Notes under the pieces: model-generated
Database searches by the model: none
The model's input: the letters and a program-made list of their open reading frames with translations, nothing else
What the model was told of the DNA's origin: nothing
Assembly: GCA_006384855.1 (NCBI GenBank)
Contig: VCJN01000053.1
Span: 111,722-175,721, forward strand
Length of the DNA: 64,000 nt
Source of the DNA: Tetraselmis striata
Taxonomy: Eukaryota; Chlorophyta; Chlorodendrophyceae; Chlorodendrales; Chlorodendraceae
Direction: 5' to 3'
Shown here: positions 1-15,966 of the stretch, in pieces
Layout of the letters: each line of letters begins with the position of its first letter
How positions within the stretch are numbered: position 1 is the stretch's first letter
Program-made: the position numbers and the translations under genes

Positions 1-356
1 GCAGCAGGGACGCCGCGCCCCGCCAACTTTGCAATGGCATCCAGCCACGCCGCACCGGCCCTGAGCTCCCAGACACTCCGTGTACTGTCACCCGGCAAGC
101 AGAGTAGGTGTGTGCGTGCGCGTTTATTCCCGACGAGGCTCATAGCCAGGGGCGGCTTGCAAGCGTGATGTGGTGCGGAATTTGCCAGCCTGCTTGGCTA
201 TCACCCCCCCATGCGCCAGGCCCTCATTGCCGTGCTTTGTGGCAGTACGCTAATGACCGCGCCAGCTCAACCCTCCAGTGTGCGCCCACCCAGTGCGTCT
301 CCCACCCTGGTGCGCCACGCCACTGGCAACAGGTGTGACGCATGCGGGCAGCGCAC

Positions 357-1478
357 CACTCGAAAGCGGCCGATGCGCGTCTCGTAGCAGTTGCGCGTGT
401 CAATCAGCACCGTGTCCGCGCCGTCAGCCCGCCGCTCCACCAGCGCCGCGTGGAACTCCTGCGGCGACAGGTGCGCGCCGCCCTGCGCCGCGCGGACTCC
501 CGCGGCCCGCGGCCCCAGCGTCACCAGCTCCGTGCACACGGTTACGTTCAGGTCCTGCGGGCCGCCGCGAGCACCCGCGCTAGTTATCAGCCAACAGCGC
601 CAATGCCGACAGCCAGCGGACGCCTCCCTCCTGGCGCCCGTGGGGATCCGAGCTGCCCCCGGAGGCCTCCAGCGTGCATTGGCTATTGGCTTATGGTTTA
701 CGGGCTACACATAGGGATAAGGATAAGCTCATCTCCTCCATGGCAGAGAGGGGGGAAGAGGGGGGGGGGGGGGGTAGATAAGGGCGGCCCTTCGCGGGAC
801 CCACACCCTCAAGGCAGCCGCACAGCCGCTACCAGCCAAGACCCGTTGCAAGGCTGTGGCATGTGACCCCAACCGCCCCCCTCCCCTGTCCAGCCCGTTG
901 TTTAATCGCGAGTCCTTCTGCCCACCTCCGGCGCGCACCTGGAAGCCCGTCTCCTGGCTGGCCTGCTTGCTGACAGGCCCGTTGAATGGCGCAAGCTTGA
1001 AGTCGATGTCCACGCCCGCCACCACCGGGTGCGTCTTCACGGCCTGGATGTGCTCCTGCAGGCGCGAGAGCGCGCCGCCAAGCTGGGTGTGGCGGGCCGC
1101 GAGCAGGCGCAGGCCATGCGGGTCAGGCGGTGATGGCGGCGACGGGTGCCCCAAAGGCAGGTGATGCGGAAAGTGCAGGCCCAGCTTGCTTTCCATCACT
1201 GTGGCATGGTTCCACGGGGTCGCTGACGCGCATCCGCAATCGTGCGGATGCGCTATGCCAGTGCGGATGCAGGTGGCAACAGGCCGGGGCGTAGGCGAGT
1301 GTGTGCGCACCGTCACATTCAGCCCGTCCAGCGCGACGCGCACGCGGCCCACCAGCGCCAGCCGCTGGCACAGCGCCTGTACCCATCCCGCCAGCTCCTG
1401 CCTCTCCTCCGCGTCGAGATCCACGTACTTGTAGTACAGCAGCACGCCCCTCTGTTGCGGCTCCCCCTGTTGCTCCAT
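357..1478 (-). CDS. TrhO/TSTD2-type rhodanese protein, left copy (partial, runs off window)
   Basis: Three exons are visible, at 1478-1311, 1082-939 and 554-357, with the same splice sites and lengths (168, 144 and 198 bases) as the complete copy at 11681-15966. They encode the N-terminal acylphosphatase-like domain (LYYKYVDL, VDIDFKLAPFNG) and the start of the rhodanese domain (VLIDTRNCYETRIGRF). The exons carrying the catalytic cysteine and the cysteine-rich tail would lie left of base 1. Codon differences from the other copy are few (for example E-P-Q for E-Q-Q near the start, DLN for DLK at exon 3), with no stop, so this copy may also be functional. Whether it is complete cannot be seen. 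Confidence 0.8.
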
Positions 1479-2269
1479 CGAGGTTCCGGTGTACGGCGGG
1501 CGCGTTCTGTGGTGTGTAAGGGTGCGTGTCTGCGGCTCGCTGTGTGTGAGAGACAGTCTATTGGCGGAAGGGGGATGGAGGGGGGGGGGGGGGGAGGGGG
1601 GGGGGGGGGCGATTAGCGAGGATTCCAGCCTGAATGACTAGGCGGTTGGGAGTGGTGCCGCTATTGGGACTTGGGCCGAGGCGGCTCGGCAGGTGCAGCA
1701 CGGCACTTCGATCTCCCCCCCCCCCCCCCCCCCCCCCCACAACCACCACCACCGCCTTACCGCCTTGCACTCCGGCATGTACCCACCGCCCCGACTTGTC
1801 TTCACCCGACTCTTCCCTGTGTGACCAATCCTATCACACCGCCTCGACTTCCTTTCGTCGCAGCAAGGAAATAAAACGTCTACCCGTAGAGGGTGCCTCG
1901 GCTCGGGGATCACTGTGTGACACGAAAATGTCATAAGGAGTATATTAGGCGGTTTTGTTCTGACGAACTTGTGTATAGGGTTTCCGCCCTAACGCTTTTC
2001 CGGCTACCGTGCTGCTCAGTGGTACGGGTTACTAGGCACCTGTCGTCGTAGTTGCGCCCTACTTTTTGGGTGCAGCACGAGCAGACATAAAAGCAGCCAT
2101 ACCAGCTGAGCCTGCCATTTTCCAGTTTCGTTGCGTTAACACGCAGCGATTTACTGTCTCGCAACCTGTTGCGAGCAAGGTCACCCTAGGTTGTTCAAGA
2201 CCACACCCGGCTCACCACCCGTATGCGAAATTCTCATCCGTACGTCCGTGCGCCATCATATCAAATGGA

Positions 2270-3150
2270 GCAGATGAAGAATCATTCCGTCGTTGAGCTA
2301 ACACGCGAATCGCTAAAAACGGCATGAAGGCCCAGTCTACATTGCAACGCGAGCTAGGAACAACGTTAGCTCAACTGACGCCTCGTGACCGTGTTGTCGA
2401 TGGAGACGGAGTACATAAATCTGGTTCGCTTCCGGGCAGCACGTCACGGGACAGCCGACAGGCAGCGGGGGAGCCGCAGAGCGTCCCGACATGCGAGAGC
2501 TAGCCGAGAGCGGCCGTGTCGGAGCAAAATCCGTGAGTGACGATAACGACTACCTCGCGGTGCTAGAGCTACTGCAGCGAGCGGAGTCTGGTTACGAGGC
2601 CGTTCAACCGGTCATCAGCCGGGTGCTGCCTGGGCTCTTTCCCTTGAGTAGCACCGACCTGGCGAACGAGTACCTCAAGTTGGATAACATGCGTCTGCCG
2701 GCCCAGGATGAGTATATTTGGATGTCGAATTTCGGAGCCCACATGGCCGCACTCCTCGTAGCTCTCGACGAGCTGCTACCCTACGTCCATGCTGCCAATC
2801 AAGACTTCACCCCCTATCTCGCGCGTGCTCGCAATCACGCCGAGGCCATCGACACTGCGTTTTCGCTTTCGTCTAGCCTTCCCCTAATGTGGTCAAACGT
2901 ATGCACGGTGGCCAAGGCGTTTTGGACGTATTGCGAGCCCAGCGTTTTCAGCCTGCGGCCAAGCATATGGTCTTTGCGATTTTTGGGGACCTGATGAAAG
3001 ACTACGAGCGTCGCGTCTTCGAGGCGGTGGTTGCCAGCAGCGCATAAGCTACCGCTACTGCTCGTGTTGCAGCGGCGGCTGCATGACGCGGGCGTAGACG
3101 TGGGCGTGGCGGCGGTCGCGGGCGTGGCCGCGAAGGTGAGCATGAGTGAC
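2270..3150 (+). pseudogene. gag-like ORF of the recombinase element, copy 1
   Basis: Recognisable by comparison with the better copy at 35155-36065: segments for ELAESGRVGAKSV, LLQRAESGYEAVQP and LARARNHAEAIDTAF are present (readable frame 2491-2994), followed by a frameshifted tail whose bases still encode an Arg/Gly-rich end. The start region is damaged and the frame is broken at least at the proline-rich middle and near 2870. The function is inferred from position and from the basic Gly/Arg tail; no CCHC knuckle is visible. Confidence 0.7.
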
Positions 3151-3596
3151 GGTGTGGGGCGCCTTTCGTCGGAGCTGCTGGCGCTTTATTGCGAGGCCAT
3201 CTTTATTCGGTGACCGCCGCGCACGGCGAACCCTACCAGCTCAACGGCGAGATGAGAGCCATGTGTCCGAGCCGGACCGCCCCCTCCCCCCGATCTTGCA
3301 AACTTCAGTTAGACCTTCCTCGGTGCGGCGCTTCTTACAGCTAATACAACCGAGTGCGGCTCAACCATCCGCGCACATGCGCATGGCGGCTCAACAGTCC
3401 GCCTTCCGTACCATACATCTCATCACTGCGTCCGTCGGTCGTCGCACTGCGTGTAACAACTGGTTCGCAACGACCAAGTTTCGCGCGTGTACGTTACGCG
3501 CGTGACATGCGCTACGAGCGCGGGGAGGCCCTCCTACCTAAACCTAGCCCCGCAAACCCGTACTAATGTTGTTGCAAACCCGTCCAGCAACTACCG

Positions 3597-4870
3597 GCCA
3601 ACCGCCGGAAGCCTAACCGTGGCCGCCAAGTACTTTGCTAAAATGAACCGCCCCAATGTAACTCCGTCGGTCAAGCGCCGATCTTACATGATTGACGAGC
3701 CCGAAGCTGTCGCCCCTTTGGGCTGCTTCACTCCGGTCTCGCTTACATGAGGCGTTCGGCTCAGACGAGCTGGGACAGCGGACCGTCGACCTACTCTGAC
3801 TCCAACTCCCTCACCGCCCAGACGCTCAAGAGCTACGCCGGCGGACTGTCTCAGTTCGCGGAGTTCTGCCACGACTGCAACAGCCCGTTGGAGGCGACCA
3901 TTGCTACTGCCGTCCGGTATGTTGCTTGGACCGGTGAGCGGGGGCACATTGGGGCTAAGTCGTTGCTGCAGCCCTGTTTGTCAGCAATCAACACGTTCTT
4001 TGAGCTACACAACCTTGACTTGATCGCCAAGGACAGCCGGCAACATACCGCGGCTCGTCGTGGCTTGATGCTGAGGCAACGCGGCATGGATGCTGCCCCT
4101 TTGCGAGTCCCTTTGACTGCTGATGTCGCTTACAGCTTCGTCGAGCGTGCATAGTCGATTGTGTCTGCTCTCCTCCCCGAGTACCAGTATGACTCCCGAG
4201 CCCTCATGGCCTCGGTTGTCAACTTCATGTTCTTTGCTAGGGGACCTACATGCGTGTCCTGCCGAGTGCTGGACGTGAATGTCGACGACTACACCATTAC
4301 CATGCAGTTGTACCGCCGCGAGAAAGCCGCGCCGGTCGACGCGGCCCATACGACATGCGCGTACTGCTCCTTCCTGTGTCGGAGCACCCGCGCATTGCGC
4401 GTCTCCTGCACCACTTCATCGACCACGTACAGTCTACCCCCTTGTTCCCTTGTTCCCTTGTTCCCTTGTTCCCTTGGCCGAAACAGCCTTCCGGGCGGTC
4501 ACCCCGAGCGAGCAGTCCAAATATTGGACTGCCGCCACCATGTCGGACTGGCTTTCTACAACCGTTCGTCTTGTCGGTGCTCCCCCCCCCCCCCCCCCCC
4601 CCCCCACACCGCCGGCACTTCCTGGAGCTCACACAGCCTTCGCAAGGAAGCATCATCTGCCGCTAACGCCATCGGAACCCCACTGTCCTACTTTCGCTAC
4701 CAAGCAGGCGGCTGGGCTACTAAGTCCGACGTCGTTCTGGACTACATCGACCCCAACGTCCTCCCTTCGCCTGGAGCGTGTTTCTTCTTCAGCCACATCG
4801 CGCCCCTCCGCCACTTCCAATTCCAACAAGACTCCGTAGCGGTGGTCTTCCGCCCGGTGCCCCGTCACGA
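3597..4870 (+). pseudogene. Tyrosine recombinase (retroelement integrase), copy 1, broken
   Basis: The N-terminal core-binding part reads clearly (LKSYAGGLSQFAEFCHD, LSAINTFFELHNLD) and the catalytic part contains the H-x-x-R box (SHSLRK), a GGWA box and the nucleophile context DYIDPN, as in site-specific tyrosine recombinases. A TAG stop at about 4152 interrupts the frame where the copy at 34.9-38.1 kb has a sense codon. A C run at about 4581-4604 and a TTCCCTTG repeat at about 4438-4480 shift the frame further on, so the copy is dead. In DIRS/PAT/Ngaro elements this enzyme integrates a circular cDNA without target duplication. Confidence 0.85.
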
Positions 4871-5014
4871 CATGGCGCTACCCCTTCTCCGTCAATCCAC
4901 CGCTCTCTCCGATCGCTCATCATTGGCAAAACCAGACTCAACTTTGAAATGTTCTAAAATTGTTTATGGGGTTTCCTCCCTAACGCTTTTCCGGCTACCG
5001 TGTTGCTCAGTGGT

Positions 5015-5497
5015 ACCACACCGGTTCCCCGGGTGCTCGCTAAATAATATCCTCCCGGGGTTGAAGCTGTGTATAGCGGGGTCACAATCCTGAGATGCAA
5101 CTACCGAAACGAGTACGAGTAGTGGGTAGTATCCGGTTGATACAGTCAAATATAACGTCATTTGATCAAAACTCAGAGCCCACGTGACCACCCGTCTCGC
5201 CAACCCATCCCGCCCCACCGGTGCCAATCGGACACACCGGCCGGCACCATCATGCGCATACGGCGGTAGCAGCGAGCTAACGTAGGCATATGGTGGCGTT
5301 CAGGTGCCTACTCGTCTTGTGTGTCGCAGGCAAGGATGGGGCTGGCGGCGGGATGATGAGGGAGGCGCGCGAGCGGTCACGTGCTAATATTACGCATGTA
5401 GCGAGTGCCACGTAACCAAAAAGCGTTGCCAGCTACGCATCTCGGATTTGAGACCCGCTTGCGGTCTTCAGAAACGACTAACTGCGCGAAATGGTGT
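5015..5497. other. Insertion inside the A2 repeat of the retroelement
   Basis: A2 of this element stops after CTCAGTGGTAC and resumes at GGTTACTAGGCACCTG; the roughly 480 bases between do not match any other copy of A. No long ORF, terminal repeat or target duplication was found. The same insertion is in the duplicated copy at about 19523-20005, so it is older than the segmental duplication. Confidence 0.6.
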
Positions 5498-5729
5498 GAA
5501 GGGTTACTAGGCACCTGTCGTTTCGCCTTTTTTTGGGTGCAACACGAGTAGACATAAAAGCAGCCATAACAGTTGAGCCTGCCATCTTCCAGTTTAACAC
5601 CGTTACACGCGGGGCCCCCCTGACACCGTTTTTCCTCCACGCTTTTCACTTATCCTTCATGCAAGTTTCGGCTCTTGTCCCTGTAAAACAGTCTGCGCGA
5701 CCTTTTTGGCAGAACCAGACTCAACTTTG

Positions 5730-6421
5730 AAACGCCCACAACCCGACGGACCCTGCCATCGTCTTCAGACAAAACCTCGAAATCGACTTCTATCGCTCAT
5801 GGCATCTAGACCTATCCTTAAAAGCCGCCCGCTTTGGCTAGCCCCGCTCTAGGCCGCCGGGTCGAGAGGCTTAGGTTATGGCCTTGAATTGGTATGTGCC
5901 CCGATTGGGGGGGGAAGGTGGTTTAAATAAGACGTGGATTTCATCGAGTTCGCACACCTCGAGCTATATTGGTGTTGTCGGAGGGAGATTATTGAAGTGA
6001 TGGCTGAGTGGCACTGTCACTAATTGGGGCGGGAGAGTCGGCGAGAGTCGGCGTACACGCGTCGAATCACGTCGAAACAGTAATGCAACCTATTTTGCCC
6101 CGAGGCACGCGGTGCATTGTGGTTAGGTCTAAATTAAGGTTTGGGGGCAGCAGTGGGATTGCAAGCTAATATGAATGCCGGTTGGTTCATTTTGTGCCAA
6201 GTCGGGGAAACCAATTCCGTCCAAGCAGGGACAAATCAAAAGAGTGAAGGAAACGGGATGGTTACAAGAAGCTTGCGCCATCGGGGGCTGAAACTCTGTC
6301 CAAACTGGGACAAAAAGAAGTGCGGGGGCCGTGATGGCTACAAGTAGTTTGTGCCGTCCGGGGCTGAAACTCTGTCAAAGCCGGGACAAAACATATGAGC
6401 GGCTACTTTTGCGGAATTGTA
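5730..6421. other. Intergenic stretch with about 78-bp degenerate repeats
   Basis: No gene was recognised. Three imperfect repeats of about 78 bases near 6190-6400 each contain a version of GGGGCTGAAACTCTGTC followed by GGGACAAA. They lie just beyond the stop codon of the methyltransferase fragment and are duplicated at about 20697-20905. Confidence 0.55.
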
Positions 6422-6670
6422 CTACATGTCATCATCTTCGATCACATAATCCCCTCGGCGCTCTGCCGCCTCTTGCCTCCTCTTCTCCGCCGCTGCACGC
6501 TCTTCCCGCTCCTCTAACTCGGTCATTGGAAGGCGTAGACCCGGCCACTTCTCGAAGTCATTTGGACGCAGTCTTTGAGTCTCGTCCCATGGCTTCTCTT
6601 TGAACCATGAGGTCATCCTGGACTTCATCCCAGCGATTTGCGTCTTCTGGTTGTCAATGAGGATCGTCTT
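6422..6670 (-). pseudogene. 3' fragment of the methyltransferase gene
   Basis: This encodes only the last 82 residues of the protein (from TILIDNQKTQIAG to the acidic end EDDDM and the stop at 6422-6424), nearly identical to 20929-21177. The reading frame runs on past 6670 into unrelated GC-rich DNA, so the rest of the gene is absent. It marks the duplication breakpoint, which falls inside the final exon and not at an intron boundary. Confidence 0.9.
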
Positions 6671-7697
6671 TGTAGCACCGCCCTCCCCTCCCCTCTCCCC
6701 TTGCGACGCACTCACACACACCTCCTTTCCACTGAGGTTGCCAGGGTAGAAAGTTAGCAAGACTTGGCAGGTAGACATGGAAAGTAACACCTTGCGCCCG
6801 TTACTCGTATTGGTGACATCTTCACCAATCCCACAGGTTCACGAATCGGCCGCATTGAGTGGCGGTGCAGTGCCCTGGTTGTCATATCCGTCGTTATGAA
6901 ATGATGGAACGGTAGTCCCCTTCTCCTTAGGAGTGGATACACAATGCGGTACCGCATGTATAACCCCATGCATGGGACGCATGCAAGCAACTCCGTTTGC
7001 TTGCCTTCTGCTCGCCACACTGAGCTATTTGTGGATTCAATAATACAAAAAGTATTCCTGCATTGAACGCCGGACAAGGAAACGCGAAATCACCTGCCGC
7101 CGCCCAATCACAGCGGCAAAGCGGGCAGGATAGGTGTGCACCCACGGGGGAGGATACGAGCCATGCGCCCACACTAGGTGTTGAGCTTGCGGGCCTGGGG
7201 TGCCGAGGGTGGGCCATGCCGGACCCCGCGGGACCTACAACGAATCAACAAACCGACGCCATGATAAGGCAACGGGCTCTCTCCCGGGCCGCAACAACGC
7301 CCCATGCACCACCAACCAGCCCAACGAAGTGAGGTTCCCACGCAGGGGCGCCTCCAGGTCAGCCTTGGTGGCGCAGCGGGCACCCTTGATCGACAGTCGG
7401 CCGCACAAAGCCGCCGAGTGCGCCACCGCGCGGATGGTCCTCCGCACGCCCTCGCTCATCTCGCCGACACCGCCAAAGACCATGCCGGTGTGGGTGTGCA
7501 TGTCGAGGATGGTGGCAAGAGGCCCAATGGGGCACACTGAACTGCTTTAACTACTCGTAGGATTGGCCTTCAGATGCAACATTCAACGGGCCCAGCCGGA
7601 CCTCATAACGCCGGGCCGCATGACAGTTGGCATGTTGGCGCTGCTCCAGAGAAGGGTGCAACCGATTATGAGATTTTGCCGGTCCAAAAGGACAATG
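6671..7697. other. Region between the duplication junction and the serine hydrolase gene
   Basis: No gene can be assigned firmly. On the minus strand 7235-7537 is an open frame with balanced composition (for example GVGEMSEGVRRTIRAVAHSA) that could be an exon of an unrecognised gene. No domain was identified and no splice partner was found. Confidence 0.3.
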
Positions 7698-10600
7698 TCA
7701 TCGCGGGACCGGGGGTGCCGGCTCCGTTTCCTCTACCAGCACCCTCAGCGCTTCGGCGTCATGCCGGCCGGGTTGGCCCCGCCCCGCCAAGAAGGCCCGG
7801 TAGCGCGATACAAAGGGGCGGCTGCATGGCACCACGTGCCCGCTGTCGTGCGTCACCACCGTGCGCGCCGCGGCATCGAAGGACGCCGCCAGCGCGGCGC
7901 TCTCGCTCGGGGGGACTTGGGCGTCGAGGCCGCTGGTGCTGTAGACGTGCAGGGAGGGCAAGCTGATGGGCGGCAGCGCCTGCAACAGGTCCGCGATCCG
8001 CTGGCTCGGCGCCACGGGGTAGCCTGCCGGGCGAGCGGCGATGTCAGGTGATGTCAGGTGGGGTGTGGCGGGACATGTTTGAAACTTGAAGTTTCCTGCA
8101 TCTTCAGTGGTAGCAGTTTAGGGTTTCCATAAACCCTAAACATATATATTCAGGGTTTCCCATAAACCCTAAATCGCGCAGGCCAGCTGTCGGACGGCCC
8201 GACTACATGAACCCGCATAGGGTCGGCTGGGGCCGTAGCATTTAGTCCTCATGCCTATATGCCACTCCTGAGCCCAATATCAAGGCCACACCCGGGCGAC
8301 TGCATCAAGACTACACCGGCCCAATGTCAGGACTATATACTGCATGCAGCAGTAACAGCATGTTCCGCCCTGGCACGTAACGCCGGGTGTTATGTCATGT
8401 GCCAGGGGCGAACATAGCAGCGAGATCGCATGCTCACGGCGGCGTAAATGACAACGCTGACGGCACTCACCAGCCCAATATCAACGCGCGATGCGCACAA
8501 GCCAAGTCAAGAAAGGCAATGGCGTCCAAATGACGGCGACGGCAGCAACAACGCATACCCTTTTACACTAAACAACAGCAAACATAACGGCTCCATATTG
8601 CGGCAGATTACTTCACGCTGGCCGTCTTGACACAGTTGTTCATTTCGGTACGAAAACAATTCATGGGGGAATCCGGTCCTTGGGTGGTGCGGTGTAGGTG
8701 TGCCATCAACGCTGCGTCATTCGCTGTTGAGTAGGGGCCGGACCGAATGTGTCTTAACATCCGGCAACGAGGACACGGCCCGGAAGGTATGGTTTCAAGG
8801 GGGCGGGGGTAATGCGGGGCAAGGAGACGCGGCGGCAGTTATCAGTACGCTGCTAGTCTGTGGCAACTAAGAATATCGTTTTATCTATGTGAAGGGGCGC
8901 TCGGAATAGTCCGTCGGCTGTAGTGAATATCGCGACGAGTGCCGATTCTTTGAGGTACAACAATTCCTCCCAGCACGTGTAACAGCACGTGTTACCAAGC
9001 TGATAGGTCCACGTGTCCAAAGAGGAGGGCGCGTAGGGCGAAAAGGGGGGGGGGGGGACATGGGGCGTGCCTGAGCAGAGCCAGGCAAAGGCGATGGGCC
9101 AGCCACCGAGCAACGCGCACGCCTCGTCCCACTCCTCCACCGCCGCGGCGGCGTTCAGCCCACCCCGCTCCAGCTCCGCGCGGTGGCCCACGAGGTGCTG
9201 GAGGGCGCACAGATGAGCGGCGACGCCTGCGCCCTGGCGGCATCGCCGTTCCCCTGTGGGTCAGTTCGCTGGTGCGCCTACTCCCACCTCTGACATCGTG
9301 ACCCCTGGCTTGGGATAGGCAGCTTTGGCTACGGGACATTCATTATACAAGGGACATCTGGTATCAGCCTCCTCCTCCTCCTCCGCCTCATCATCATCAC
9401 TCGCTTCACGGACCACTCAGGCTTCCTCTCTCAGATAATCATTGCACACTGACATTACACCGGGGTGCCATCGCCACCCCTTGAGCGGACTGTGAAAGCA
9501 ATCCGGACGACTCCTTGTTCACCACTTGTGACGGTTTGGTTTGAAACATACGATACCGTTACATTGCCGGAAATAATGCCACCCCACACTGAATCATTGC
9601 ACCTGCACCTGCTGATCCCCGGCATCAGCCAGTCCTCAATGCACTCGTTCAAATGCCTCCGAATGCGGCCCTACTTGTATCCTGCAGCGTGTGGCCCAGA
9701 GGCTTGCTCAACAGCTTACCTGCGGTTGCCGACGCGGCAACAAGAACACCGCGAGTAGGAATCTGCCCTGCCTGTTAGGGGTAAAATGTATACTAAACCA
9801 AACCCGTTCTTGTAAATGGAATGCACGCCCAAGTTGAGGCTGATATCACGAGATCTTATGGGTGAGCCGGCACCCGTAGAGGCGCCAAAAGCAACGGCGG
9901 GGGCTTGGACGGCGGCAGGGCGCGGGGGGCGGTGGCGCGGACGGCGCGGGGGGGCTGCCCCCACCTGCGAGAAGCCCATGACGCCGTCAAAGGGGCCGTC
10001 CTCCCTGAGGGCCCTCGCCAGCTCGCGCCAGGAGGCCGCCCAGCCCTCCGTCTCCCGCTGGTGCTGCCCTTCGGCGCAGTGCGCGGGCGCCGGCTGCCAG
10101 CCTGCCTGCCCCGTTCCCTCCTGCTGCCGGATGCACTGCGCGGCAAGTTGGGCGGCGCTGTGAGTGACCCATTGGAGGAGTGCGTAGACGTGGTTGTGGC
10201 GGCATCGGCAACGGCAGCGGCAGCGGCGGGAGCAACAGGGGCAGGGGCGGCAGCATGGGTAGCAGCGTCGGTGTCATGAGCACCCGTAGCCGTAGCAATA
10301 GCCGTGGTGGCATCGGCATTGGTCGTGATATGGGGCGCAGAGGGAGCAGCAGCGGCAGGAATCAAAGCGGCAGAGGACGCAGCAGCCGTAATAACTTCGG
10401 CAGCAGCAGTGGGGACGGCAGCAGCAACAGCGGAAGCGGTAGAGGTGTCGGCAGCGTCAACAGTGGCAGTTGCGATCACAGCGGCGGCGGCAGTGGCAGC
10501 AGCCCCCACCTGGAGGGTCTCCGGCGTCACGAGCCACGCCCTCTGCGGCTGCCCAGACGGCGGCGGCAGCTGCAGCAGGCACAGGCAGTCAGCGGGCGGC

Positions 10601-11121
10601 AGCGGGCGCATGCCATCGGCATGGCATGGGTGTGGGCCGGGCGGGGAGCCGCGATGCAGGGGTTGGCAGGGGGGGGGACCTGGTCGAGGGTGCCTCCGCC
10701 CTCCGCCGGCTTATACCAGAACGGCAGCCGGTGGGGAGCGTCGGCGTACACCAGCTCGGCCGTCTCCCCCAGCTTCTTGCGCAGCGCGGCGGTGCGGCCC
10801 TGCGCGGAAGCGGAGGCGACTGTATTCAGCCACCCCGTTGGCCTCTTCCTCCCAAACGAGGGAGTTCGCAAGAAGGCTGTACATAATGCGACTGCGGAGT
10901 CCTCTGACTAAGCCTAACCCAGCCTTAGAAACACGACATGATTGTGTTTGTCATGCTTTGTCAATGATGGGTTATAAGACGAAGGCTTATTAAACAACAG
11001 CTTCTAATAAAGCAACACGGGTTTATATTCACAGGCCTCTTTATTCCAGCAGCTACCTGCAGTTTCCTGCTGCTCTGCCGAAAGCCGTGCAGGCACAGCA
11101 CCCGGAGCTTGCGCCGCACAC
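7698..11121 (-). CDS. FSH1-family serine hydrolase
   Basis: Exons at 11121-11057, 10799-10680, 10569-10510, 10135-9965, 9233-9071 and 8023-7698 join in frame. They give the family order: VLCLHGFRQ (oxyanion/HG region), LVYADAPHRLPFW, QRAWL, FDGVMGFSQGAG (nucleophile elbow G-F-S-Q-G, the serine spanning an exon end), FAWLCSGYP, then SLHVYSTSGLDAQVPP and the histidine in DSGHVVP. A Ser-Asp-His alpha/beta-hydrolase triad is thus complete. The family is an esterase group related to yeast FSH1 and human OVCA2; the substrate is unknown. The start codon exon upstream of 11121 was not found. The intron after 9071 begins with GC instead of GT, and the 374-base intron 10509-10136 consists almost entirely of a repeat shared with the neighbouring rhodanese gene. 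Confidence 0.8.
8116..8170. repeat. Two telomere-like hairpins in an intron
   Basis: GTTTAGGGTTT and its complement flank a 4-base loop, followed about 14 bases later by AGGGTTT / AAACCCT around a 5-base loop. The arms contain the plant/green-algal type telomere heptamer TTTAGGG. They lie in the last intron of the serine hydrolase gene. Confidence 0.75.
8361..8414. repeat. Inverted repeat, 16-base arms
   Basis: TGTTCCGCCCTGGCAC at 8361-8376 pairs, with two mismatches, with GTGCCAGGGGCGAACA at 8399-8414 around a 22-base loop. It lies in the last intron of the serine hydrolase gene. It could be a small MITE remnant or a transcript hairpin; no target duplication was noticed. Confidence 0.6.
10173..10509 (+). 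repeat. GC-rich intron repeat, copy in the serine hydrolase intron
   Basis: About 330 bases of imperfect GGCAGC/GCAGCAG-like sequence match 12697-13060 in inverted orientation at roughly 90% identity. The repeat fills the intron between exons ending at 10510 and starting at 10135. It has no stop in several frames, reading as Gly/Ser/Arg-rich on one strand and Ala/Thr-rich on the other. Long open frames here are therefore compositional and not coding evidence. Confidence 0.8.
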
Positions 11122-11572
11122 CTGCGCGGAACAGGGAGAGGGGCGGTCAGATTCCAAACACAGCCCCGATGTAGCAGCTGCTGCGACAGTCGTAGCGGGC
11201 AATCTCGCATCAAGAGCGAGCCGGAGACGGCACAGGCGCCTTCTTCCCCCGATTGTCCCTTGCAGACCGAGCGGCGTACGACTCCCACTCCCAGAAAACG
11301 TTTCCGGATGCCGTCTCGCCGTGGCTTTGGTCAGTGAAAGCATACACAAGCATATGGTACACAGTGACTTGCGCTTCAGAGAGGGGGGGGGGGGGGGGGG
11401 GGACATGGCGGTGGCCCTTGCATGCACTTGTGCGCAAAGCCGCCAACTGGACGACAGACAAATGCAGTGATAACCACTTCACTGGTGACGTTAAACGTGG
11501 CAACGCGCCACGAGAGTATACCTGTCCAGGGTGAACCGTGGCCGCCTCGGCAGGCGGCATTCGGTTGTATGA

Positions 11573-11577
11573 TTTAC
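11573..11577 (-). promoter_or_regulatory. Candidate TGTAA poly(A) signal of the rhodanese gene
   Basis: TGTAA on the minus strand, about 105 bases after the stop codon; TGTAA is the usual chlorophycean poly(A) signal. A five-base match is weak evidence alone. Confidence 0.4.
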
Positions 11578-11680
11578 AACGCCGAGTTGACAACTTTAAC
11601 AAAAACAACCACTACAGCACACACAAAGACACATGACCACAGCGGCGACACAGAGGGCTGCATAGCCATGCACGATGGGC

Positions 11681-15966
<4,286 letters not shown>

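Larger units (their letters stand above)
1956..5729 (+). mobile_element. Tyrosine-recombinase retroelement with split direct repeats, copy 1 (decayed)
   Basis: A leader repeat (A1, about 1956-2140) precedes a gag-like pseudogene and a tyrosine-recombinase pseudogene. A short B1 motif ending in CTCAACTTTGAAA (to about 4954) follows, then a second A repeat and a B2 block ending in the same motif at about 5729. This A1-ORFs-B1-A2-B2 order is the split-direct-repeat layout of PAT/Ngaro/TOC-type tyrosine-recombinase retrotransposons. A2 is interrupted at about 5015-5497 by roughly 480 bases of unrelated DNA. There is no reverse transcriptase or RNase H anywhere in the element. Copies lie at 16467-20237 (by duplication), 34855-38108 and 55612-56611. 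Confidence 0.85.
1..6670. repeat. Left copy of a segmental duplication
   Basis: This whole stretch is repeated at 14474-21177 with about 1-2% single-base differences plus length changes in G/C runs and in a TTCCCTTG short repeat. It holds the 5' half of the rhodanese gene, one complete gag/recombinase retroelement and the last 249 bases of the methyltransferase gene. Homology stops inside a codon at 6670. Because 6671 onward directly precedes the second copy, the simplest reading is a tandem duplication with a period near 14.5 kb whose left copy starts outside the window. Confidence 0.93.

Noticed and set aside
7235..7537. Minus-strand frame with GVGEMSEGVRRTIRAVAHSA as a firm gene
   Set aside because: Protein-like but isolated; no splice partner, start or family could be assigned, so it is only mentioned under the intergenic entry.
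10180..10993. Long Gly/Ser- or Ala-rich open frames on both strands (also 12325-13101)
   Set aside because: They follow a GC-rich imperfect repeat inside introns and conflict with the in-frame exons of the serine hydrolase and rhodanese genes.
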